From: DATCSE01 sp036568605
GTDB lineage: Bacteria > Pseudomonadota > Gammaproteobacteria > Burkholderiales > Burkholderiaceae_C
Assembly (NCBI GenBank): GCA_036568605.1
Contig: DATCSE010000416.1
Location: 1-8,159, forward strand
Length of the DNA: 8,159 nt
Direction: 5' to 3'
The notes beneath the pieces are model-generated. The model saw only the letters and a list, made by a program, of their open reading frames with translations, was not told the origin of the DNA and ran no database searches. Of the stretch, positions 1 through 5,569 are shown piece after piece. Each line of letters begins with the position of its first letter. Within the stretch, counting starts at the first letter, position 1. A program made the translations under genes and the position numbers.

Positions 1-599
1 GCGCTGCGAAAGCCCGCGAAGTCCGGGTCCAGCGCCTGCAACGCCGGAAGCTGCGGGCGCCGCAGCGCCCCGGCCAGCCCGACCAGCGCGCCGCTCGCGC
101 GGACCCTCGCGACGAAGCGGCGCAGCTCGACCTCGGACAGCACGTCGAACAGGCTGCCGACTTGCTTGTCGGCCGTGTCGACCATCAGCGCCGGGAACCG
201 CAGCGCGCAGGCATGCTCGACGGCCTGGCCGTCCAGGCCGCGATCGCCGATGAAAACCGGCACGACCGCGTGGCCGCTCGCGGCCAGCGCATCGAGCACC
301 GCATACGCCTGGGGCTGCCGTTCGATGCCGACCTTCACGTAGTCCACGCCGCAGGCCGCGACCGCCGCGACGCGCGCGAGGATCGCACCCAGATCGTCCA
401 TCGCCAGATCGCCTATCGTCGCGCTGATCGGGAGTAGGCAGCCCTGCCCGCGCAACGCCTGCACGATCGCCGCGATCGTCTCGACCGGCAAGCCACCCAG
501 CGCGCCGCCGCGCGGTTCCTTCAGGTCGATGAAATCCGCGCCGCCGCTCGCGGCGAGCAGCGCCTCCGGCACGTCGCGAACGCTGACGAGCAGGCGCAT
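1..599 (-). CDS. mfnB: (5-formylfuran-3-yl)methyl phosphate synthase, MfnB/DUF556 family (C-terminus cut by window edge)
   Basis: Family knowledge: MfnB makes 4-(hydroxymethyl)-2-furancarboxaldehyde phosphate from two glyceraldehyde 3-phosphate molecules, the first step toward the furan ring of methanofuran and bacterial methylofuran; it is a cytosolic TIM-barrel lyase. Seen: translating the minus strand from the ATG at 599 gives 199 residues starting MRLLVSVRD. GGADFIDLKEPRGGALG places a lysine at residue 27, matching the Schiff-base lysine of the archaeal enzyme. SATIGD (59-64), YVKVG with Lys89, and VDTADKQVGSLFD (140-152) with Lys145 match the other conserved segments, and GLAG follows further on. 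Archaeal members are about 235 residues, so roughly 35 residues lie outside the window. Its ATG shares one base with the stop of the DUF447 gene upstream, so the two are probably translationally coupled. Confident of the family; the substrate is inferred from characterised archaeal homologues. Confidence 0.9.
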   Translation of the reverse strand, partial: MRLLVSVRDVPEALLAASGGADFIDLKEPRGGALGGLPVETIAAIVQALRGQGCLLPISATIGDLAMDDLGAILARVAAVAACGVDYVKVGIERQPQAYAVLDALAASGHAVVPVFIGDRGLDGQAVEHACALRFPALMVDTADKQVGSLFDVLSEVELRRFVARVRASGALVGLAGALRRPQLPALQALDPDFAGFRS

Positions 600-1195
600 C
601 ACGCGCTCCGCTGCGGCAACGCGTCCGGCACCGAGGCAGCCCGGTGCCGCGCGATCGCATCGGTCAGCCAGCCCCAGGCCTCGCGTTCCTCGGGCCCGGC
701 GGTCTTGTCGATCGCGATCTGCAGGTAGCGCATCTCGGCATCGACCTTGGCGGCCGGCAGCATGTGCAGCCGGCTCACGAGGATCGCGCCTTCGATCACC
801 GCGGCCTGCGCGCGGTTGAAGCCGATGTACGGCGTGTGGCTGGCCTCGTGCACGCGGGCCATGCGCAGGACCGGGCGCTGCGGGTCGTCGTGCAGCTCGG
901 CGAGCTCGAGCTCGACGTGGCGCAGCGCGCAGTCCAGCCGCATGCCGGCGATGCGCTCGGCCGGCTGCAGCGGCCAGGCGCGGCGGCCGGTCACCGCACC
1001 GGCGTAGACGCGCGTGTCGGTCACGATGTTGAGCACCGCATGGCCGCCGGCCACGATGTTCGCGAGCGTGGTCGACGGCTTGAACGGCATCAGGATCACA
1101 TCGGGGCCGCGGTAGCGCACGCCCATGGGCGCCACGTGCGGCGTGCCGTCGGCGGCGACCGTGGTGACCACGGTCTCGTAGATCACGTCATTCAT
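599..1195 (-). CDS. DUF447 family protein of H4MPT/methylofuran gene clusters
   Basis: The 198-residue protein starts MNDVIYETVVTT and carries the features expected of DUF447 proteins, which occur in methanogens and in H4MPT-containing bacteria and have a split-barrel fold like FMN-binding proteins. Seen: DGTPHVAPMGVRY (about residues 16-28), a MPFKPSTTLANI segment (36-47), a LNIVTDT strand (55-61) and a central ARVHEASHTPYIGFNRAQAAVIEGAILVSR region (about 113-142, given here in outline only). No signal peptide or membrane segment is apparent. The biochemical role is unknown; the flavin link is structural inference and I see no diagnostic catalytic motif. The ATG lies inside the end of the DHPS-like gene (8-base overlap, ATGAATGA) with no clear Shine-Dalgarno, so translation probably depends on coupling. 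It overlaps mfnB by one base downstream. Its position between a pterin-type and a furan-type gene does not settle which cofactor it serves. Confidence 0.85.
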   Translation of the reverse strand: MNDVIYETVVTTVAADGTPHVAPMGVRYRGPDVILMPFKPSTTLANIVAGGHAVLNIVTDTRVYAGAVTGRRAWPLQPAERIAGMRLDCALRHVELELAELHDDPQRPVLRMARVHEASHTPYIGFNRAQAAVIEGAILVSRLHMLPAAKVDAEMRYLQIAIDKTAGPEEREAWGWLTDAIARHRAASVPDALPQRSA

Positions 1196-2621
1196 CGGAG
1201 GAATCCGTTGGGGCCGGCGCGGCGGCTTTGCCGCGCGCCCGACCTGTCGTCATCGTGCTGCCGGGCGCGCACCAGGCGTTCAGGTCGGCGGCCGCGGCCT
1301 CGACCGCGCAGCCCCAGTCCAGCGGCTGGTCCTGCACATAGCGCTTGCCCAGGCGCCACGCGATCTCGGCGTGCGCGAGCTCGACGCCCATGTAGAACGC
1401 ATGGTTCGCGTCGTGCTCCAGCTTCAGCTGCGGCCACAGCTCGAAGGCGCCCTGGCCGATGCGCAGGCCGTCGCGGTTGTACACGTGCAGGCCGTTCGCC
1501 GCCACCTGCACGCGGAAGTTCGCGTCGCGCACCTGCGAGGCCACCTGTTCGATCTCCTGCGGCGTGTCGGGGAACGGGTGCTTGGAATGCACCGTCAGCA
1601 GCGCATCGCTGATGCCTTTGGGCAAGGTCTGGTGGCGGGCCGCGGCATGCATGACGCGGCGCGCCCAGTCGGCCTCGCGCACCGCGCGGCGCGCATGCCC
1701 GCTGACCTGCGTGGTCAGCACCGCGGCGACGTTCAGCTCGGCGGCGATGCCGAACAGCAGCGCGTTGATGCCGCTGGTGTCGGCTTCGGTCAGCTCGGTC
1801 AGGTTGCCCACGCCCATCATGATGGGCGCGTCGGGGAAGCGCTCGCGCAGCCGGTGGTAGCGCACGATGGAAGCGGTCAGCCCGAACGGGATCGGATCCA
1901 GGATGGAGTCGGCCAGGAACGGCCGGCCGCGGCGCTGCATCTGCTCGACCGCCTCGAACAGCGAGGCTTCGTCAGACGGCACGCGCGGGATCAGCACCGG
2001 CGTCGCCTCCACTTCGTCGGCGACCCACAGCGTGTCGAGCTTCAGGCTCAGCAGGTAGTCGGCACCGGCACGGCCGCCGCGCAGCAGCTCGTCGGGGTCT
2101 ATCGAATCGACGCTGACCTTGAAGCCCGCCGCCTTGAGCGCCTGCACGCTCTCGGCAAGATGATCGAAGCGCGTCTCGGGCAGGCAGCCGACATCGATCA
2201 CGTCGGCGCCATCGGCGGCATAGGCGCGCGCCCGCGCCACGATCTGCTCGACCGTCAGGTGCGGGGCGTCGACGATCTCCGCGAAGATCGCGACCTCGTA
2301 CTCGTTCAGGTCGATCGCCTTGGCGGCGCGGTTGAAGAAACGCGGCAGGTCCTTGAGCTCCTCGGGACCGCGCTCGACCGGAATGCCGTAGTGCCGCGTC
2401 AGCGCATCCAGGTCGCCGCGGCAGCGGCCCGGCACCATGATGCGATCGGCCTGCACCGGCGCGGCGACGCGGCGCTGGATCATGTCGGCGGTCATCAGCG
2501 CGGCGACCTGCAGGCCGATCTCGCGCACCTCCCAGCTGAACGGCGGCGCCTCGATCCCGTCCAGGACGCGCACGAGGCTGGCCTCGGCGAGGCGTCCGGT
2601 CAGGAAGACGATGTGTTCCAT
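1188..2621 (-). CDS. Dihydropteroate synthase-like protein (archaeal-type, DUF6513 family), H4MPT biosynthesis
   Basis: A 477-residue relative of the archaeal DHPS-like proteins. Family-based inference: it acts when the pterin is joined to the arylamine ribofuranosyl unit of H4MPT, but to my knowledge this is unproven for bacterial members. Seen: an N-terminal segment MEHIVFLTGRLAE, then a pterin-binding TIM-barrel with ADVIDVGCLPETR (about 139-151), KVSVDSIDPDEL (168-179), LLSLKLDT (190-197) and GVGNLTELTEAD (270-281); the last resembles pterin-binding methyltransferase domains. A C-terminal domain (about 364-449) holds NGLHVYNRDG, FELWPQLKLEHDANHAFY and LGKRYVQDQPLDWG. The tail from about 455 is low complexity. 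I chose the ATG at 2621 over the TTG at 2654 because homology-like sequence begins with MEHIVFLTG and because 2654 lies inside the sigma-54 promoter candidate; AAGGAA at 2638-2633 is a plausible, rather distant ribosome site. It is first in a three-gene overlapping unit. Confidence 0.88.
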   Translation of the reverse strand: MEHIVFLTGRLAEASLVRVLDGIEAPPFSWEVREIGLQVAALMTADMIQRRVAAPVQADRIMVPGRCRGDLDALTRHYGIPVERGPEELKDLPRFFNRAAKAIDLNEYEVAIFAEIVDAPHLTVEQIVARARAYAADGADVIDVGCLPETRFDHLAESVQALKAAGFKVSVDSIDPDELLRGGRAGADYLLSLKLDTLWVADEVEATPVLIPRVPSDEASLFEAVEQMQRRGRPFLADSILDPIPFGLTASIVRYHRLRERFPDAPIMMGVGNLTELTEADTSGINALLFGIAAELNVAAVLTTQVSGHARRAVREADWARRVMHAAARHQTLPKGISDALLTVHSKHPFPDTPQEIEQVASQVRDANFRVQVAANGLHVYNRDGLRIGQGAFELWPQLKLEHDANHAFYMGVELAHAEIAWRLGKRYVQDQPLDWGCAVEAAAADLNAWCAPGSTMTTGRARGKAAAPAPTDSSDE

Positions 2622-2649
2622 GCGAGCGCGAGTTCCTTCAGGTGTCGCA

Positions 2650-2665
2650 TGCAAACACGATGCCG
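2650..2665 (-). promoter_or_regulatory. Candidate sigma-54 (-24/-12) promoter for the DHPS-like/DUF447/mfnB unit
   Basis: On the minus strand the element reads CGGCATCGTGTTTGCA. It has GG and GC separated by exactly 10 bases, GGCA in the -24 block and TTGCA in the -12 block, close to the consensus TGGCACG-N4-TTGCW; the first base (C for T) and the sixth and seventh positions differ. The predicted transcript would start near 2639, immediately before AAGGAA (2638-2633) and 18 bases before the ATG at 2621, which is a short leader. It lies in the 114-base gap after the sigma-54 activator gene. The same GGCAT-N3-GTTTGCA string recurs in the folB promoter candidate. A 6-bp GC hairpin (2662-2677) overlaps it. 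The rest of the gap (to 2735) is GC-rich with no gene seen. Confidence 0.55.
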
Positions 2666-2735
2666 GGGGTGCCCGGCTTGCCGGCCCGCGCGATCCGCAA
2701 ACGCATTCGTGTCCGCGCCGCGCGCCGCGAACGGC

Positions 2736-4772
2736 TCATTCGGGGTGGGAGACTTCGATGTGGAGCTTGTGAAGCTTGCGGTACAGGGTGTTGCGGCTGA
2801 CATCGAGCGCCTTGGCGACATTGCTCACGTTCCAACGGTGCTGCTCGAGCATCTGCAGCAGCACCTGCCGCTCGTTGGCCTGGATCGGATTGAGTTTGAA
2901 CGGCGGCGCCGCCTCTTCAGCAGCAGCGCTGGCCGGGGCGTCGGCGGCGACGACCGTCACGTGCCCTTCCAGCGGCGCCGGGTGCAGGATCAGCGCCGGC
3001 AGGTGCTCGCGCCCGATCTGGCGGCCGTCGGCCAGCGCCGCGGCGCTGCGCAGCACGTGGCGCAGCTGGCGGATGTTGCCGGGCCACGGGTAGTCCATCA
3101 GCAAGCGCTCGGCGTCGGCGCTCAGGCCGCTCTTGCTGCCGCCCGCTTCCGCGCGCAGCACATCGTGGATCAGGTCGCGCTTGTCGCTGCGCTCGCGCAG
3201 CGGCGGCAGCTCCAGCTCGATCCCGGCGAGCCGGTAGTACAGGTCCTCGCGGAAGCGCCCGTCCCGCACCAGCACCGGCAGGTTGCGATGGCTGCCGCTG
3301 ATCAGCTGGAAGTCCACCGGGTAGATGTCCTCGGTGCCCAGCGGCGTGACCTGGCGCTCGTCGAGCACGCGCAGCAGCCGCGCCTGCAGATCCAGCGGCA
3401 TGTCCGCGATCTCGTCGAGGAACAGCGTACCGCCGTCGGCCTGCAGGATCTTGCCGCGCCGGCCGCTGCGCTGTGCGCCGGTGAACGCGCCGGCGCGGTA
3501 GCCGAACAGCTCGGACTCGATCAGCGTCTCGGGCAGGCTCGCGCAGTTGACCGCGACGAACGCGCCGTCCGCATGCGGGCTCGCGTCGTGCGTCGCGCGC
3601 GCGAAGACTTCCTTGCCCGAGCCGGTCTCGCCCCACAGCAGCACCGGCGTCTGGCGGGCGATGACGCGGCGCGCGGTCTCGAGATGGGCCAGCAGGCGCG
3701 GATCCTTGAACGTCGCGCTGCTGGAGGACACCGGGCGCAGCGCCGCCGGACGCGCGAGGGCCTTGGTCGCGGGCGTGCCGACGTGGCTCGGCGCACTCGT
3801 GCCCACCGCCGGGGTCGGCAGCGCCGGGACCGGGTGCACGCTGCCGGTCGTCGCAATCGACGCCGGCCGCCGCGCGACCGCGAAGAAGCGCAACGCCGCA
3901 TTCGCGCGGTACGTGACGACCGGGTGGTACGACGAGGACATGCTCCGTTGCAGCATGTCCTCCAGCGAGCTCTGGAACAGGTCCTCGATGCGGCGTGAGC
4001 GGATCTCGTCCATCGACTGCAGGCCGAGCTGGAACAGCGCGCTGCGGTTCGCGGCCAGGATGTAGCCGTCGTCGCCGACCGCGAGCTTGCCCTCGTGCAG
4101 CGTGTAGACGAACTCCGGGCGGCTGTGGAAATGCAGCGGGTGCGCGTTGCGGAAGCGCATGTCGATCAGGCGGTTCTCGATCATGCGCGCCGTCATCCCC
4201 AGCAACACGAGCAGATGCTGCTGCATGTGCTTGGAGCGGCTGGACACGTCGAGCACGGCGGCGATCTCGCCGGACGGGTCGTAGACCGGAACGGCCGAGC
4301 ACGTGAGCTGCGAGAACTGCGAGAAGAAGTGGTCCTCGCGCCGTATCGCCACCGGCGCGGCCGACGCGATGCAAGTGCCCATGCCGTTCGTGCCGGCCTC
4401 GGCCTCGCTCCAGATCCCGCCGGTGCGCAGCCCGAGCGGCGCGACCTCGGCCGCGAAGGCCGGCGACGACACCATGTGGATGATCACGCCGTCGGTGTCG
4501 GTCAGCACGACCGCCGAGTCGGCATCGGCGAGCTGCTGGTACAGCGTCGTCATCTCGTAGCGCGCGCAGTCGATGATGTCGGCCTTGCGCTCGCAGCGAT
4601 CGCCCAGCTCGGCGCTTTCGAGGATGGTCGGCTTGTGCGGACGGCGCGGATGCAGCCGGTACTCGTTCAGGCATCGGCTCCAGGAGCGCGTGATGGGATC
4701 GTCCGTCGCGTTCTGGACCATCATCATGATGCGTTCGGCATGACGATCCGCTTCTCGTAACAGCATACCCAT
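2736..4772 (-). CDS. Sigma-54-dependent transcriptional activator, AcoR-type (GAF - PAS-like - AAA+ - Fis HTH)
   Basis: A 678-residue enhancer-binding protein that should activate sigma-54 RNA polymerase by ATP hydrolysis. Seen, numbered from the ATG at 4772: an N-terminal AcoR-like segment (RSWSRCLNEY, about 29-38); a GAF sensor domain (about 75-204) with GIWSEAEAGTNGMGT and LTCSAVPVYDPSGEIAAVLDVS; a PAS-like region (about 218-302) with GYILAANRSALFQLG; a Pro/Ala/Ser-rich linker (303-354); then an AAA+ domain with Walker A GETGSGKE (381-388), the sigma-54 contact loop GAFTGA (428-433), Walker B TLFLDEI (449-455), FREDLYYRL (507-515) and WPGNIRQL (563-570). The Fis-type helix-turn-helix (about 634-672) has NVAKALDVSRNTLYRKL. 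GGAG (4782-4779) six bases before the ATG supports this start over the open frame reaching 4946. It has no response-regulator receiver domain, so a ligand probably acts through GAF/PAS; the ligand is unknown. Flanking sigma-54 promoter candidates suggest local targets. Confidence 0.93.
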   Translation of the reverse strand: MGMLLREADRHAERIMMMVQNATDDPITRSWSRCLNEYRLHPRRPHKPTILESAELGDRCERKADIIDCARYEMTTLYQQLADADSAVVLTDTDGVIIHMVSSPAFAAEVAPLGLRTGGIWSEAEAGTNGMGTCIASAAPVAIRREDHFFSQFSQLTCSAVPVYDPSGEIAAVLDVSSRSKHMQQHLLVLLGMTARMIENRLIDMRFRNAHPLHFHSRPEFVYTLHEGKLAVGDDGYILAANRSALFQLGLQSMDEIRSRRIEDLFQSSLEDMLQRSMSSSYHPVVTYRANAALRFFAVARRPASIATTGSVHPVPALPTPAVGTSAPSHVGTPATKALARPAALRPVSSSSATFKDPRLLAHLETARRVIARQTPVLLWGETGSGKEVFARATHDASPHADGAFVAVNCASLPETLIESELFGYRAGAFTGAQRSGRRGKILQADGGTLFLDEIADMPLDLQARLLRVLDERQVTPLGTEDIYPVDFQLISGSHRNLPVLVRDGRFREDLYYRLAGIELELPPLRERSDKRDLIHDVLRAEAGGSKSGLSADAERLLMDYPWPGNIRQLRHVLRSAAALADGRQIGREHLPALILHPAPLEGHVTVVAADAPASAAAEEAAPPFKLNPIQANERQVLLQMLEQHRWNVSNVAKALDVSRNTLYRKLHKLHIEVSHPE

Positions 4773-4778
4773 CGATGT

Positions 4779-4782
4779 CTCC
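4779..4782 (-). promoter_or_regulatory. Ribosome binding site of the sigma-54 activator
   Basis: GGAG on the minus strand, six bases upstream of the ATG at 4772. It is the best Shine-Dalgarno match in the area and decides the start codon against upstream in-frame candidates. Confidence 0.7.
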
Positions 4783-4793
4783 AACTTCCTTGT

Positions 4794-4803
4794 GCTGATC
4801 AGC
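4794..4803. repeat. Perfect 10-bp palindrome GCTGATCAGC, possible operator
   Basis: Perfect inverted repeat in the divergent region, overlapping a second palindrome CAGCGCTG (4800-4807). A half-matching copy, GCTGATTCGG, starts at 4810. It lies about 100 bases upstream of the -24 element at 4899, a usual distance for an enhancer-binding-protein site, and 22 bases upstream of the activator's own start codon. It could therefore serve as an activation site for folB or as an autoregulatory site. The role is only inferred from position and symmetry; short palindromes are common in GC-rich DNA. Confidence 0.25.
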
Positions 4804-4825
4804 GCTGCGGCTGATTCGGCGCCCG

Positions 4826-4854
4826 ATCTTGACCCAGCCGCATCGCCGGCACAA
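4826..4854 (-). promoter_or_regulatory. Weak sigma-70-like promoter candidate for the activator gene
   Basis: On the minus strand TTGTGC (4854-4849) and CAAGAT (4831-4826) are separated by 17 bases and read toward the activator start at 4772. Each hexamer matches its consensus at only about half the positions, so this is a placeholder for the activator's promoter rather than a firm call. No better candidate was seen in the divergent region. Confidence 0.2.
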
Positions 4855-4860
4855 CCGGTT
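4853..4860. repeat. Palindrome AACCGGTT in the divergent region, possible operator
   Basis: Perfect 8-bp inverted repeat in the least GC-rich patch of the divergent region. It is about 40 bases upstream of the -24 element for folB and overlaps the weak -35 candidate of the activator gene. A regulator bound here could affect both directions. No second copy was found near the other sigma-54 candidate, which weakens the idea. Confidence 0.2.
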
Positions 4861-4898
4861 AAACGCGCCCCTGGATCACGGTCGCTGCGGTCACATCT

Positions 4899-4914
4899 TG
4901 GCATGCCGTTTGCA
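4899..4914 (+). promoter_or_regulatory. Sigma-54 (-24/-12) promoter of folB
   Basis: The plus strand reads TGGCATGCCGTTTGCA, against the sigma-54 consensus TGGCACG-N4-TTGCW: one mismatch (T for C) outside the invariant bases. GG (4900-4901) and GC (4912-4913) are separated by exactly 10 bases as required. Counting from the -12 C at 4913, transcription should start near 4925, about 50 bases before the chosen folB ATG at 4975. It lies next to, and points away from, a gene for a sigma-54 activator, which makes a chance match less likely. The companion element at 2650-2665 shares most of its sequence. Confidence 0.75.
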
Positions 4915-4974
4915 CCTCGGCGTGGGCCATCATGGCTTTGCCGCAACCGAACGCTTCACGGCGCCTGCAACATC

Positions 4975-5472
4975 ATGACCAATCGTTACACCCTTCCGGC
5001 GGTTCGGGTTCCGATGATCTCGGCGGCGCCGCAAGCCATGGACCTGATCTTCATCGAAGGCTTCGTTGGCGACACCATCATCGGCATCCACGAGTCGGAG
5101 CTGCATCGGCCGCAGCCGCTCGTGATCGACGTGCACGCGGGCCTCACGCATGCGCGCGCCTGCGAGACCGATCGCATCGCCGACACGATCGACTACGGGC
5201 TCGTCGCCGAGCGCCTGCGCCGCCTGCTGCGCGAGCACCAACACGTGCTGCTGGAGGCCTTTGCCGAGAACGTCGCCGACATCCTGATCGACGAGTTCGG
5301 CGCGCGCTGGGTCCGCGTCAAGGTCGTGAAGCCGCGCAAGTTCGACGATGTCGATGCGGTGGGCGTGCAGATCGAGCGGACCGCGACGCCGCCATCGGAG
5401 TCGCCGCGCCCCGGGCACAGCGCCGCCGTGGTCCAGCTGCTGGCCAGCGGCATGCTGCCCGGCAAGTCCTGA
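4975..5472 (+). CDS. folB: Dihydroneopterin aldolase, FolB family
   Basis: FolB cleaves 7,8-dihydroneopterin to 6-hydroxymethyl-7,8-dihydropterin and glycolaldehyde in the cytosol, supplying the pterin for folate and, in this context, probably for H4MPT. Seen, numbered from the ATG at 4975: the domain runs from MDLIFIEGF (22) through GIHESE (37-42), TIDYGLV with Tyr74, LLEAFAENVADILI with Glu94, and VRVKVVKP with Lys119, matching the E. coli Tyr/Glu/Lys positions. The core is about 115 residues; there are also about 21 residues before it and a Pro/Ser-rich tail of about 30 after it that are not typical. The start is uncertain: ATGs at 5014 and 5038 are possible (the last matches the usual FolB N-terminus), and none has a strong Shine-Dalgarno. 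Starts before about 4925 are unlikely if the sigma-54 promoter is real. It could be an H4MPT-dedicated paralogue of a housekeeping folB. Confidence 0.87.
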   Translation: MTNRYTLPAVRVPMISAAPQAMDLIFIEGFVGDTIIGIHESELHRPQPLVIDVHAGLTHARACETDRIADTIDYGLVAERLRRLLREHQHVLLEAFAENVADILIDEFGARWVRVKVVKPRKFDDVDAVGVQIERTATPPSESPRPGHSAAVVQLLASGMLPGKS

Positions 5473-5485
5473 GCACGGCGCCTCC

Positions 5486-5524
5486 ACAACAACAACGGCC
5501 GCATCAGCGGCCGGTCGTTGTTGT
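5486..5524. terminator. Bidirectional terminator hairpin between convergent folB and fae
   Basis: The inner stem CGGCCGC (5496-5502) pairs with GCGGCCG (5507-5513) around the loop ATCA. After a small internal mismatch, ACAACAAC (5486-5493) pairs with GTTGTTGT (5517-5524), giving about 15 paired bases plus one A-T in the internal loop. GTT repeats lie on the 3' side in both reading directions. It begins 14 bases after the folB stop and lies about 45 bases beyond the fae stop on the other strand, so it can end both transcripts. It lacks a clean U-run. Confidence 0.7.
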
Positions 5525-5539
5525 CGCCGCCATGGCAGG

Positions 5540-5557
5540 CGAGCCGCGAACGGCTCG
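5540..5557 (-). terminator. Hairpin directly after fae
   Basis: The minus strand reads CGAGCCG-TTCG-CGGCTCG: a perfect 7-bp stem with a UUCG tetraloop, starting 12 bases after the fae stop codon. No U-run follows, so it may act as an mRNA 3'-end stabiliser for the abundant fae message or together with the hairpin at 5486-5524, rather than as a terminator on its own. Confidence 0.45.
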
Positions 5558-5569
5558 TGTGTCATCGCG

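Noticed and set aside
644..1612. Plus-strand open frames over DUF447 and the DHPS-like gene
   Set aside because: Antisense shadows without ribosome sites or recognisable motifs, covering genes with recognised families.
2662..2677. GCCGGG-CACC-CCCGGC hairpin as a terminator after the activator gene
   Set aside because: No U-run follows and it overlaps the sigma-54 element; such GC stems are common at this base composition. A role in attenuation cannot be excluded.
1371..3998. An 875-codon open frame on the plus strand spanning the DHPS-like and activator genes
   Set aside because: It lies antisense to two well-recognised genes, is rich in Arg, Ala, His and Gln as expected of GC-rich antisense frames, and shows no domain I recognise.
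2917..4854. A 645-codon minus-strand frame overlapping the sigma-54 activator
   Set aside because: It is a frame-shifted reading of the activator gene with Arg/Ala-rich composition and none of the motifs; the activator frame contains all AAA+ and HTH motifs.
4878..4893. Direct repeat CGGTC-N4-CGGTC just upstream of the folB -24 box
   Set aside because: Too short and too close to the promoter for a usual sigma-54 enhancer site, with no copy near the other promoter; probably chance.
4773..4946. N-terminal extension of the activator to 4946
   Set aside because: It would cross the divergent promoter region and the folB sigma-54 element, the residues are low-quality, and the ATG at 4772 has a good GGAG.
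4792..4974. folB start at GTG 4792 or ATG 4903
   Set aside because: 4903 lies inside the -24/-12 element and 4792 upstream of it; the added residues show no FolB similarity.
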